Shown one piece after another: positions 35,588-44,320 of a DNA stretch of 64,000 nt; the stretch's first letter is position 1, and each line of letters begins with the position of its first letter. The stretch spans positions 34,729 through 98,728 of the forward strand of contig JAJDDW010000040.1 of assembly GCA_029260115.1 (NCBI GenBank), in the 5' to 3' direction. This DNA is from Phycisphaerae bacterium (GTDB taxonomy: Bacteria > Planctomycetota > Phycisphaerae > UBA1845). The notes beneath the pieces are model-generated. The model was not told the origin of the DNA. It ran no database searches and saw nothing but the letters and a program-made list of their open reading frames with translations. A program made the translations under genes and the position numbers.

Positions 35588-35746
35588 TGGGTTTGTCCCC
35601 CAAAATTGGTCTGTAAATGATCAACTCGCCTATTATCATAGTACACTTAGGCAAATTCTTGTAGCGCAGCGTCGTAGACCTGCCTTAACTATGGCTTTCG
35701 ACACCATTTGGCGTTTGATGGTCTGTGTGCGTTCAAATAGTACTGG

Positions 35747-35791
35747 CAGGTCAACCTTCCGCTAGTAAGCGTAAGAACGACCGTGCCCTAC
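35747..35791 (+). repeat. Dispersed GTGCCCTAC repeat, copy 1
   Basis: A 45-base unit that starts CAGGTCAACCTT, contains AGTAAGCGTAAGAACGACC and ends GTGCCCTAC. Related copies are at 55695-55743 (same strand) and 58922-58965 (opposite strand). It lies in the spacer after the vWA gene stop. Confidence 0.6.
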
Positions 35792-35821
35792 AATTATTTT
35801 AGCCTTACAAGCTGTTGCAAC

Positions 35822-37996
35822 TTAACGCTTGGGCAATTGTTTCGCTTTCTTCACCATGTCCAAGAACTCGTTCCGATAGCCAAAAACGTCTTCGCCTAAC
35901 CCGGACTCGGCTAACGCTATGATGTCATCGTAGGTGAAGTCGCCGCTGTGCGGGCTGCCTCGTAGCAACATGCCAAACGAAGCCACCGAAGCTGCGAACG
36001 CAAAATCATCCGAGGCCTCTTCTAGGGTCAAACCGTCGTCCACGATCGACTGCTCTATCAACTGGCTCGTATCACCGTCCGGCTGCTTATATCGCAGCTT
36101 AACCGTCATCATCTCACCGGTATCAGCCGCCTCGCTTGGCTGGGGCGTGGTTTGATATTTCAATGGATCAACACCATCCAATGCCACGCCAACGGGTACG
36201 ATTTCATACAACGCCGTCACTGTATGCCCCGCACCAATCTCGCCTGCATCCTTTGTATCATCATTAAAGTCCTTGGCCGCTAGCATGCGGTTCTCATAAC
36301 CAATCAGCCGATACGCCTCAACCTCAGCCGGGTTGAATTCAATCTGAATTTTGACGTCCTTCGCAATCGTCACCAGCGTCGCCCCGATTTGATCCACCAA
36401 AACTTTTTGCGCCTCTAGCTCCGTATCGATATAGGCGTAGTTGCCATTACCTTTATCCGCAAGCGTCTCCAGTGTGGCATCATTAAGATTGCCCATACCA
36501 AAACCAAGTACGCTCAAGAATACGCCGGTCTTTGCTTTTTCTTCGATCAACGCCGTCAGAGCGCCACGATTGGTAACGCCGACGTTGAAATCGCCATCAG
36601 TCGCAAGGATTACGCGATTTACGCCGTCGATGATAAAATTCTCCTCGGCTAGGTCGTAGGCAAGTTGAATGCCAGCGCCGCCATTGGTCGATCCCCCGGC
36701 ATATAGGTTGTTTAGTGCAGCTGAGATTGTTCGATGATCATCGCAATACGTCGGGGGCAAAACCAATCCCGACGCCCCGGCATAGACAACGATGGAAACG
36801 CGATCATCACCATTCAAGCCTTCGAGGAGCATTTCCATGGACTGCTTGAGAAGTGGAAGTTTATTCGGTGCGCTCATTGACCCAGACACATCTACCAAGA
36901 AAACAAGATTCGCCTGTGGCCTGTCCTCCTGAGCAATCTCCCAGCCCTTAAGCCCCACACGGACCAAGCGATGCTGACCAGCCCACGGACAATCCGCAAT
37001 TTCAACATTCACAGAAAACGGATCATCGCCAGTTGGTTGAGGATAATCGTAATCGAAATAATTAATCAGCTCCTCAATCCGAACAGCATCCGGCGGTGGC
37101 AACTGCGAAGCCTGCATTAAATATCGCCGCACGTTAGCATAGGAAGCCGTGTCTACATCGATGGAAAAAGTAGATAACGGCTGTTGCCCGACGGGAAGGA
37201 AAGAATTTTCCACAATAGTTGCATAAGCTTCTGAGTTGGAGCGTTCAGACAGCTCTCCGGAAGACGGGCTGATAAATTGTTGTACATTGACTTTTCCTTC
37301 TGCATTCAATTTATTGAAAGTTGCCGAAATGTCTTCTACACCATGCACTGAATCAGTGCCACCAACGTACCCCAACGAATCAAGTTCTTGCCTGTAACCA
37401 GCCGGAATATCTTGAGTAATTACATAACCATTCCCTCGTTGATTTGATTCGATCGCTGAAGGCTCATATGCCCCTCTCATTTTGACATAACGTTGAGAAA
37501 TATTCCGGGCTTTGCGGGCATGACGGTTGGCCCGTGCGACTCCATGCCTTTTATTGACGGATGAAGGATTAGTAGCGGGGGTAGTTACTGTTTGAGGCCT
37601 CATTGTTGCACTCTGTTCTACAAGTCTCTTGCTTAATTCGCGGGCACGAGACAGGCCGGGTAGCAGAATTGATATACCCCCAAGCACAATCGCGACCGAC
37701 GCGGCTACGCTCAATGGCACCGCCCATTTGCGCCACGTCATTGGCACCTTCTTCACTACCGGCTTAGCATGATCCGCCGCCTTTTCAATATGCGATCGCT
37801 GCTCGTCGGTTAGCGTATCATCCGCTTGGTCTGCGAAAGCATCCGCTAGCGACTCGCCCATCGCTCGGATTTCCTCAACGGCCTGTTGCAACTCCGGCGA
37901 CTTAGCCACTTCCACCTCGATTAGCTTACGTTCATTTTCGTCAAGCTCGCCCAGTGCGTAAGCCGTCAGTTTTGGATTATCTTTATCAAATTTCAT
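35822..37996 (-). CDS. vWA (YfbK-type) protein with anti-sigma-like N-terminus and one TM helix
   Basis: A 724-residue protein. Residues 1-45 (LTAYALGELDENERKLIEVEVA, SPELQQAVEEIRAM) resemble the cytoplasmic domain of anti-sigma factors without the zinc motif. One transmembrane helix follows (WAVPLSVAASVAIVLGGISI, about 91-112). The extracytoplasmic part carries the YfbK family N-terminal region (STFSIDVDTASYANVRRYLM), a vWA domain with the metal-binding MIDAS motif DVSGSMS (369-375), and the DUF3520-type C-terminus (VTALYEIVPVGV, MMTVKLRYKQPD). It sits 45 bases downstream of an ECF sigma gene on the same strand. That makes it a likely membrane anti-sigma factor with a vWA sensor. Direct sigma binding is inferred from the N-terminus and position only. 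Confidence 0.85.
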   Translation of the reverse strand: MKFDKDNPKLTAYALGELDENERKLIEVEVAKSPELQQAVEEIRAMGESLADAFADQADDTLTDEQRSHIEKAADHAKPVVKKVPMTWRKWAVPLSVAASVAIVLGGISILLPGLSRARELSKRLVEQSATMRPQTVTTPATNPSSVNKRHGVARANRHARKARNISQRYVKMRGAYEPSAIESNQRGNGYVITQDIPAGYRQELDSLGYVGGTDSVHGVEDISATFNKLNAEGKVNVQQFISPSSGELSERSNSEAYATIVENSFLPVGQQPLSTFSIDVDTASYANVRRYLMQASQLPPPDAVRIEELINYFDYDYPQPTGDDPFSVNVEIADCPWAGQHRLVRVGLKGWEIAQEDRPQANLVFLVDVSGSMSAPNKLPLLKQSMEMLLEGLNGDDRVSIVVYAGASGLVLPPTYCDDHRTISAALNNLYAGGSTNGGAGIQLAYDLAEENFIIDGVNRVILATDGDFNVGVTNRGALTALIEEKAKTGVFLSVLGFGMGNLNDATLETLADKGNGNYAYIDTELEAQKVLVDQIGATLVTIAKDVKIQIEFNPAEVEAYRLIGYENRMLAAKDFNDDTKDAGEIGAGHTVTALYEIVPVGVALDGVDPLKYQTTPQPSEAADTGEMMTVKLRYKQPDGDTSQLIEQSIVDDGLTLEEASDDFAFAASVASFGMLLRGSPHSGDFTYDDIIALAESGLGEDVFGYRNEFLDMVKKAKQLPKR

Positions 37997-38041
37997 CAGT
38001 CTGTTTCCTATTTATAGCTAGTGAATTACGAGCTGCGTGCT

Positions 38042-38569
38042 TTAGTCCGCGTGGCCAGGAACATTCATATGCCCCCGAAGCGCATTGATGGCCGTGTGTA
38101 TCAGGTAGCCAACGTTGGACACGCTTTTGCCAGTAACTTCGCCAATCTGTTTGTAACTCATCTTCTCCTGAAACCTCAGCCGAATCACTTCTTGCTGCAA
38201 CGAAGGCAAGAGTGCCACAGCGTCGACAACTTGCGCGTGGCTTTCTTTTTGAACCGTCTTAGCTTCTGGAGTTCCATCGACGGCCTCACAATTCTCAACT
38301 TGCGCTTCGGTAAGAGGCTTCATACGACCCTGCTTTCTGCGAATATCAAATGCCTTATTTCGACAGACGGTAAACAGCCACTGCGGCAGCTTGCCATCCA
38401 GCTCCGCCGGCGACTGATGACACAATTTGAGAAACACATCCTGCACCACTTCGCGCGCAGTTTCTACATCTCCTGTCAATCGACGGGCGTATCGGATTAG
38501 CACTCCTTCGTGTTGCAGTAGCGCTTGAACAATCCAATCTTTTTTTGGCGATGTAGCTAGCTTAGCCAT
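38042..38569 (-). CDS. ECF-type RNA polymerase sigma factor
   Basis: A 175-residue sigma-70 family factor of the extracytoplasmic-function class. Region 2 reads ALLQHEGVLIRYARRLTGDVETAREVVQDVFLKLCHQ with the promoter-melting PQWLFTVCRNKAFDIRRKQGR. Region 4 reads LPSLQQEVIRLRFQEKMSYKQIGEVTGKSVSNVGYLIHTAINALRG, a helix-turn-helix. I choose the ATG at 38569, which has GAGGAAA 6 bases upstream; the frame extends to 38632 without family homology. It is followed 45 bases later by the vWA/anti-sigma-like gene, which is the probable regulator. Confidence 0.93.
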   Translation of the reverse strand: MAKLATSPKKDWIVQALLQHEGVLIRYARRLTGDVETAREVVQDVFLKLCHQSPAELDGKLPQWLFTVCRNKAFDIRRKQGRMKPLTEAQVENCEAVDGTPEAKTVQKESHAQVVDAVALLPSLQQEVIRLRFQEKMSYKQIGEVTGKSVSNVGYLIHTAINALRGHMNVPGHAD

Positions 38570-39011
38570 ACATTTCCTCGTATCGAACCGTCGTAGCCTC
38601 CGTTCATAAGTCTTTGACGCAGAAGTCGACAATTAGTTAGGCGATATCTGTAAATAAATATTATAGGTCACACACAGTCAATTATAGCAATTAATGGCCT
38701 AGTTTCTGAATGGCTCAAGTGCTTACTTCTTGACATAGTGGAGACAATGATGGAAGTTTACGCACAATCATAAGTGATATAGCCATTAGACTTGACGGTT
38801 TGCCGATGAATACTGTCGAAATCGGCGAAAACGGTGTGATTGGTGTCGATTCCTAAGTTCAAGTATAGACAATCAGGGAAGTACGACATACAGCAAATTG
38901 ACGCTACTGTGTCATAGCAAAAGATACACCTTGCAAGATTCGCTTCTTCATGGATAATCGAACATGGCTAGGCGAGCTTAGCCAGTGTTGAGCAAATTAC
39001 ATCTCGTGTAA
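38570..39011. other. Divergent promoter region
   Basis: About 440 bases between the sigma factor (minus) and the histidine kinase (plus), with no gene. It must hold both promoters. A TTGACA occurs near 38732 but has no clear matching -10 at 17 bases. An autoregulated ECF promoter (GGAAC-type) was not found by eye. Confidence 0.45.
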
Positions 39012-41105
39012 ATGTTTGAGAACGACGCCATGACCACGTTTCATGTTGTAGCTGCAACCACATTCCATGTTGTCACTGCGGCCACCTACTGGTTGCTGAT
39101 CGGTATGTGGGCATTTATTTTGGTATTCTACGTTGCTCGATTACGACGACAACGACTACACAACGCGCTATTCACCACGCTCATTTCAGTTCTCGCGATC
39201 GATGCATTTCGCACCTTACTTGAAAGCGTATACTTCGGCGTTTGGTACACGGCCCTGGCTGGTCTTCTTCCCCAAAGTGTGCGCGTCCTCTTGGAGCAGC
39301 CAGGAGCAGTGTTAGTGCCCAAGCTGTTCAACGTGATTGTCGCGGGGCTTGTCATACTCATTCTGCTGCGTCGCTGGATTCCAGAAGAAGAAAAAGAAAT
39401 TCAAGATCAAAAAAATAGAGAATCACATTTACAACAAGAAATAGCGGCCCGTACCAGCGATCTTGAGAGCACCAACGAGCGACTTCGACAAGAAATTGTC
39501 GAGCATACCCGTGCGGTAGATGCCTTACGGAAAAGTGAAGAGCGCTTAGCGCGAACAGAGGAATTTTCGCTCGTCATGACTACCCACGTCGCGTTGGATG
39601 GCCAGTGGCTTAAAGTACCTCCCACACTGTGCCAATTGCTCGGGTACGACGAAAAGGATTTATTATCGCAAAATTTCAAGACCATCACCCACCCCGAAGA
39701 TTTTGAAATGGATTGGCAACATTGCCAGCGGCTGATTCACGGTGAGATGCGATCGTATGAAGTTGAAAAACGTTTCATGCATAGTGACGGCCATACGGTG
39801 TGGGTCTATCTGAACTGCTCAGTCGTGAAAGACGAAGATGGAAAGCCGCTTCACTTTTTAGCTTATATAAGAGACATTACCGACCGCAAACGCATGGAAG
39901 TTGAGCGTGAACAATTAGCCGCCGAGCTGATGCACGCCCAGAAAATGGAGGCCGTCGGCAGGCTTGCAGGCGGCGTCGCCCATGAATTTAATAATCGGTT
40001 GATGACGATCTTGGGCAATACGGAATTCCTCCTTTCGAAACTCAACGCGCCGTCTTGGCAAGATCATCGAGATATCATTATCTCATGCGTAAAGTCCATC
40101 GAGGTAGCTGGCGATCGGAGCACGGCTTTGACCAAGCAGCTACTGGCATTTAGTCGAAAACCATTGACCCAGCCGCAGTTAGTAGACACGCGCCAGCTGT
40201 TGAACGAGTGCAAGGATATGCTCCAGCCATTGCTCGGAGAAAACATCAAATTTGATTTGCAAGTTGCGTCGATGGTTTCTCCTATCTATGGCGACGCGGG
40301 CCAAGTTGAGCAGGTGGTTACTAACTTGGTGCTTAATGCCCGCGACTCGATTAGTGGTGCCGGCACGGTGACAGTAACGTGCGAAAATATTGACGTTTCA
40401 TCGTCATTGGCCGCAATGCACCCGGACACCCTTCCTGGCCCGCATGTGCAAATCTCCGTGGCGGATGATGGCGTGGGCATATCGAACGAAGTTGTCGAAC
40501 ATATCTTTGAGCCTTTTTTTACGACCAAACCAGTTGGTAAAGGCACTGGATTAGGACTGGCTATGGTTCATGGTATTGTCAGTCAAATGAAGGGGTTTAT
40601 CACAGTAGCAAGCCAAGAGGGTTTGGGTACGATGTTTCATGTGACACTTCCCGTGGCTACAAACGGAAATTGCGATGAGGTTAAAATGGATCCACATGAT
40701 CATGCCGGAAACGGCGAAGTCGTATTGGTTTGTGAAGATGAGCCATCGGTGCGTCAAGTCATTTCGCAAATTCTTACCGGTGCCGGGTACGTGGTACTGG
40801 AAGCCGAAAATGGCGAGCAGGCCATCGAGCTGGCTCGCACCACTGACGCATCTATCAACCTGCTGGTCACAGATGTTGTCATGCCGAATATGAATGGGTT
40901 TGAATTATGCAAACTTATTGCCTCCGAGATCGACAATCTGCGCATCGTTTTCGTTTCAGGCTACGCCACGGACGCCATCGATGATGACTTTTTGAATTCA
41001 AATCAACACATCATATTGCAGAAACCATTCAAAAGCGGCGAGCTGCTGCAAGTGGTATGGCACGCGATTCATGACGAATCTTCGAAACCCGGATCGCCTA
41101 CGTGA
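39012..41105 (+). CDS. Membrane hybrid histidine kinase (PAS-HisKA-HATPase-REC)
   Basis: A 697-residue sensor kinase. Three hydrophobic helices occupy about residues 24-120, then a coiled coil (IQDQKNRESHLQQEIAARTSDLEST). A PAS domain covers about 183-293 (LDGQWLKVPPTLCQLLGYDEKDLL ... YIRDITDRKR). HisKA has the H box GGVAHEFNNRLMTILGN with His324, and the ATPase has NLVLNARDSI, VADDGVGISNEVVEHIFEPFF and GKGTGLGLAMVHG. A C-terminal receiver (VVLVCEDEPSVRQVI, acceptor Asp in LLVTDVVMPNM, Lys in ILQKPF) completes the hybrid. It is a lone gene, so its phosphotransfer partner is elsewhere; the signal is unknown. Confidence 0.93.
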   Translation: MFENDAMTTFHVVAATTFHVVTAATYWLLIGMWAFILVFYVARLRRQRLHNALFTTLISVLAIDAFRTLLESVYFGVWYTALAGLLPQSVRVLLEQPGAVLVPKLFNVIVAGLVILILLRRWIPEEEKEIQDQKNRESHLQQEIAARTSDLESTNERLRQEIVEHTRAVDALRKSEERLARTEEFSLVMTTHVALDGQWLKVPPTLCQLLGYDEKDLLSQNFKTITHPEDFEMDWQHCQRLIHGEMRSYEVEKRFMHSDGHTVWVYLNCSVVKDEDGKPLHFLAYIRDITDRKRMEVEREQLAAELMHAQKMEAVGRLAGGVAHEFNNRLMTILGNTEFLLSKLNAPSWQDHRDIIISCVKSIEVAGDRSTALTKQLLAFSRKPLTQPQLVDTRQLLNECKDMLQPLLGENIKFDLQVASMVSPIYGDAGQVEQVVTNLVLNARDSISGAGTVTVTCENIDVSSSLAAMHPDTLPGPHVQISVADDGVGISNEVVEHIFEPFFTTKPVGKGTGLGLAMVHGIVSQMKGFITVASQEGLGTMFHVTLPVATNGNCDEVKMDPHDHAGNGEVVLVCEDEPSVRQVISQILTGAGYVVLEAENGEQAIELARTTDASINLLVTDVVMPNMNGFELCKLIASEIDNLRIVFVSGYATDAIDDDFLNSNQHIILQKPFKSGELLQVVWHAIHDESSKPGSPT

Positions 41106-41131
41106 CGCGCACTTGGCGACGGTCTGCAAGA

Positions 41132-41962
41132 TTATTGTGAGGTCGAAGCCGCGTTGATGTTATCTACTTTTTGTCGAAGCATATCCGTTTCTTTTTGACT
41201 ACGACTCGGGCCTAAGCGTGAGGCTGCGCCACCGAGTAGCCCGCCGCCCAATAGCGTAAGCAACAATTCTATAAAATCTTGGTCGCTGGCTGATTCCAAG
41301 GTGGCGATGGCTTCTGGTGTGATGCCGGCTTCTCTGGCCACAGTGAGTACGGTAGACCGCAATTTGTTGGGATCGGTCAAAACAGCTTGAATTTTGTCGT
41401 TGCTTTCTTGGATAGCGGCTTTTAATGTCATGATATTGTCGCTGGTAAATTTATCTGCGAGCTTGTTGTCGGACCGAACGTTTTGGAGTTCATCGGCTTG
41501 TTGATCTGCGCGGCGGGTCATGGCCAGGTTGAGCTTGTCGAGATCATCTTTGACATGCGTATCGACAAGGGCGACGGCTGAGGTTGTGCTATCAAAGAGT
41601 TTGGTCAGCGGCAGGCCATCGGGGATGCCGATGAAGCGGGCGGCGAGTTGGGTGAGCCTGGCGATATTTTCTCCCACAGCGTTATGCATAGAGTCCGTCT
41701 GTTTGTTAAGCTCGGCGAATTGCAAATCGAATTCGGCTTTGAGTTTGTCGATGGCCGCCGCTGCCTGGGGGCTCATGGCCTGGTGCTGAGCTGTCATGTT
41801 GTCGTCGTGGACCTGCTGCTGTTTGGTTAGCTGCTCGGTGAATCGCTTGGCGTCGCCAAACGTGGGTGCGAAAAATTCGTCGGTCATGGCATGGGTGCAT
41901 CCGGTGGTGCTGGTGAGTGCGATACTGATGGCGATGGCAATGAGGCAGGTGAATCGAAGCAT
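41132..41962 (-). CDS. Hypothetical lipoprotein with coiled-coil region
   Basis: About 276 residues from the ATG at 41962, which begins a lipoprotein signal (FTCLIAIAISIALTSTTGC, lipobox TTGC); the frame's upstream start at 42034 would add 24 residues ahead of the signal. The mature part is highly helical and charged (AAAAIDKLKAEFDLQFAELNKQTDSMHNAVGENIARLTQLAARF), followed by an acidic region and a hydrophobic Gly-rich helix (FIELLLTLLGGGLLGGAAS), which resembles a C-terminal membrane anchor. Function unknown. Stop is 24 bases from the converging kinase gene's end. Confidence 0.7.
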   Translation of the reverse strand: MLRFTCLIAIAISIALTSTTGCTHAMTDEFFAPTFGDAKRFTEQLTKQQQVHDDNMTAQHQAMSPQAAAAIDKLKAEFDLQFAELNKQTDSMHNAVGENIARLTQLAARFIGIPDGLPLTKLFDSTTSAVALVDTHVKDDLDKLNLAMTRRADQQADELQNVRSDNKLADKFTSDNIMTLKAAIQESNDKIQAVLTDPNKLRSTVLTVAREAGITPEAIATLESASDQDFIELLLTLLGGGLLGGAASRLGPSRSQKETDMLRQKVDNINAASTSQ

Positions 41963-42202
41963 GATTTGTTCTCCGTGAGTTTGCGATGATCGCAATGCGA
42001 TCCGTTGACGCGGCGTAACCACTACGCCTCTCACTTAAAGAACGTGACCACCGATCTGTAAGGGGAAGGCGTTGGAAAGATCAGGGGCGGGGGAAAAGGG
42101 CTTTATTGGGCAGCTAGAGAGGAACATTGTATAATTCTTTTCGAGTAAGTAGTAGGTCGGGTGGGCTTGTCCGCCCTATTTTCGAATAGGAAACTCTATG
42201 CT

Positions 42203-42685
42203 ATGTGTCTAACTACGTTGCAGCTACCAGAATTTCTCACTCTTAAAAGTCAAATCACTTCGTATCCCAGATCTAGTGGGTATTATCTAATAGACCTAGT
42301 TTCGATAGAAGTGTTAACGCATCAGCCATTATTAGAAGATGAAAAACTAGACTTATTATTTCAACATTTTGATGATCAAGAATGGCCACCTAAATTAGAA
42401 CGGCCACAAGATCAGTCATGGGAAGACTATACGGTCGAAAGATCAAAGGCCCGCGACCACTTGATTGAATCATTGATCGGCGGAAACAGCATCGGGCATA
42501 TGTCTGACACCATTCCTACGTCAGAGGCGAACAGTATATATAAGGACTTCGAGTTGTTGTTTAGTCCGCCGTGTAAATATTTTATCAACATGGGGTTGGG
42601 AAGTTATGATTATGTATTCCAATTGGGGCTTGCAATTGTTGATAACCAACGAGCAGGATTTATCGGCGTCATTGAGAACGATTAG
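42203..42685 (+). CDS. Hypothetical AT-rich protein
   Basis: A 160-residue cytoplasmic protein starting MCLTTLQLPEFLTLK, with the frame extending upstream to 42161. No signal or known motif. It is more AT-rich than surrounding genes and mostly hydrophilic (LLEDEKLDLLFQHFDDQEWPPKLERP). The region lies among short repeats shared with the SDR neighbourhood, which suggests an accessory gene. Confidence rests on the length of the open frame only. Confidence 0.5.
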   Translation: MCLTTLQLPEFLTLKSQITSYPRSSGYYLIDLVSIEVLTHQPLLEDEKLDLLFQHFDDQEWPPKLERPQDQSWEDYTVERSKARDHLIESLIGGNSIGHMSDTIPTSEANSIYKDFELLFSPPCKYFINMGLGSYDYVFQLGLAIVDNQRAGFIGVIEND

Positions 42686-42725
42686 GATTCAAACTAGCTA
42701 CGTATGTCGGATCGTTGACCTAGCG

Positions 42726-42827
42726 GCGTAGGTCGGATCATCGACCCGGCACTATGCATAATTGAAAGACAGGTATTGTGCGGTTGAACGATGTGATTGT
42801 TCATGTGAGTTGATTTAAATGCGTAGG
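42726..42827 (+). repeat. About 100-bp direct repeat, copy A (left of the SDR gene)
   Basis: Starts GCGTAGGTCGGATCATCGACC, includes GAAAGACAGGTATTGTGCGG and TTGAACGATG, and ends GCGTAGG. It aligns with 43967-44067 along its length with roughly four of five bases identical. It lies about 90 bases upstream of the SDR start. Confidence 0.75.
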
Positions 42828-42918
42828 AGAGTCAAGAAATGTCGGGGCAATACTACGACATATTCATCTACTAGTGTGAATACTGGTTAGGTGCTGCCAC
42901 CCGTGTTACACTGCCACC

Positions 42919-43947
42919 ATGACCCTGAAAGGAAGAGTTGCACTCGTCGCTGGCGCTACTCGTGGAGCGGGCCGTGGAATCGCCCGGGCGCTCGGGGAAG
43001 CCGGAGCAATCGTGTACTGCACTGGGCGCAGTAGTCGCGAAGGAACGGTGGATCCAGGGCGACCGGAGACGATCGAAGAAACCGCCGAGCAGGTCACGGC
43101 CATCGGTGGGACAGGGATCGCCGTCCGAGTCGATCACACTGACGAGCGTGCGGTCGCGCGACTGTTCGAGCGGGTGCGCACCGACCACGGTAATCTCAAC
43201 ATTCTCATCAATGACATTTGGGGAGGCGATCCCCTGACCGAGTGGGGCAAGACATTCTGGGAGGTCGACGTCCAAAAAGGCTTCACGATGATGGAGCGCG
43301 CGATCCATACGCACATTATAACAAGCCGCCATGGCGTACCGCTGATGCTCGAGGGCGAAGGTGGACTCATCGTTGAGCTGACGGATGGGGCATTCTACGG
43401 TTACCGTGGACAGCTCTTCTATGATCTATGCAAAATGTCAGTCATCCGACTTGCGTACGCGATGTCTGTGGAGCTTGCCGACCACCACATTGCCGCCGTA
43501 GCCATAACTCCAGGATTTCTTCGCTCCGAGCACGTGCTCGATCATTTCGGTGTTACTGAGGATAACTGGCGCGACGCAGTAGAACAGGACCCCCACTTCG
43601 CGCTCTCGGAGACGCCACTTCTGGTCGGGCGTACCATTGCCGCGCTCGCAGCGGATCCCGACATGCACCGCTTTGCCGGCAAGGTACTGACTTGTTGGAA
43701 CCTCACCCGTCACTACAACATTTGTGACACCGACGGTAGGCAACCTCATTGGGACGATCACATCGACGCTGCCATCGACGAGATAATCGACCGCGCTTCG
43801 CCAAGTCCGGAGGACATTATGTTGCTGAAGATGCGAAAGCCACAGATTGACTTCGACGATGCCCGCGCCGCGCAACGTGCCCGCATAGAGATATTTATTA
43901 AGCAGTACGATACCCCTGACCGTTGCGATCCCGGCACGCTCGATTAA
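42919..43947 (+). CDS. Short-chain dehydrogenase/reductase (SDR)
   Basis: A 342-residue oxidoreductase of the SDR superfamily that uses NAD(P). The N-terminal cofactor motif is GATRGAGRGIARALGEAG with TGRSS after it. The usual NNAG is replaced by NDIWGGD. The active-site YxxxK is present in FYDLCKM. The residue 13 positions before the Tyr, normally Ser, is Thr here (ELTDGAFYGY). Such NDIWGGD-type SDRs are known in actinobacteria and others; substrates are undefined. The gene is more GC-rich and Arg-rich than its neighbours and is bounded on both sides by ~100-bp direct repeats, so it may be a transferred cassette. Start ATG at 42919 follows CTGCCACC, a weak site. Confidence 0.88.
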   Translation: MTLKGRVALVAGATRGAGRGIARALGEAGAIVYCTGRSSREGTVDPGRPETIEETAEQVTAIGGTGIAVRVDHTDERAVARLFERVRTDHGNLNILINDIWGGDPLTEWGKTFWEVDVQKGFTMMERAIHTHIITSRHGVPLMLEGEGGLIVELTDGAFYGYRGQLFYDLCKMSVIRLAYAMSVELADHHIAAVAITPGFLRSEHVLDHFGVTEDNWRDAVEQDPHFALSETPLLVGRTIAALAADPDMHRFAGKVLTCWNLTRHYNICDTDGRQPHWDDHIDAAIDEIIDRASPSPEDIMLLKMRKPQIDFDDARAAQRARIEIFIKQYDTPDRCDPGTLD

Positions 43948-43966
43948 TTTCCGCATCCGTGAAGCA

Positions 43967-44067
43967 GCGTAGATGGGGTCATCGACCCTGCACTAGGCAT
44001 AATGAAAGACAGGTATTGTACGGTTGAACGATGCGCCTGTTCACGCAAGATGATTTATATGTGTAGG
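43967..44067 (+). repeat. About 100-bp direct repeat, copy B (right of the SDR gene)
   Basis: Starts GCGTAGATGGGGTCATCGACC and ends GTGTAGG, matching copy A at 42726-42827 in order and spacing, including a shared internal GAAAGACAGGTATTGT. It starts 19 bases after the SDR stop. A GTCGGGTCGATGACCCGAC palindrome follows at once (44076-44094). Confidence 0.75.
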
Positions 44068-44075
44068 TAAGAATC

Positions 44076-44094
44076 GTCGGGTCGATGACCCGAC
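44076..44094. repeat. GTCGGGTCGATGACCCGAC palindromic repeat
   Basis: An 8-bp inverted repeat with a 3-base centre. The same 19 bases, with seven more flanking bases, recur at 45583-45601. Relaxed versions (GTCGGATCATCGACC, GGGGTCATCGACCC) form the left ends of the SDR-flanking repeats. Confidence 0.7.
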
Positions 44095-44320
44095 CCACGA
44101 CTGATCTATGAGAGGAACGCGTTGGAGCGATCATGTGAAGAAAAACGGCGATTATTGGGGATTTAGAGTCGATTATCGTTCATAGTGATCCCAGGGTCTG
44201 AAGAATAAAAGGTGTAGATACCTTTTTCTTTTATTCGTTGTTTATGCTGGTACAATTAGACATGGCTGGTATGCGATATCGGAGCCTTATATTGAAACAC
44301 CTTCATTGTTGGGAGCATTA

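Noticed and set aside
38021..38500. 159-residue plus-strand frame opposite the sigma factor
   Set aside because: Antisense to a gene with full sigma-70 regions 2 and 4.
38732..38765. TTGACA as a promoter -35 box before the hybrid kinase
   Set aside because: No matching -10 at a suitable distance and almost 280 bases from the start codon.
43438..43956. 172-residue minus-strand frame opposite the SDR gene
   Set aside because: It lies wholly antisense to a gene with clear SDR motifs and has no recognisable motif of its own.
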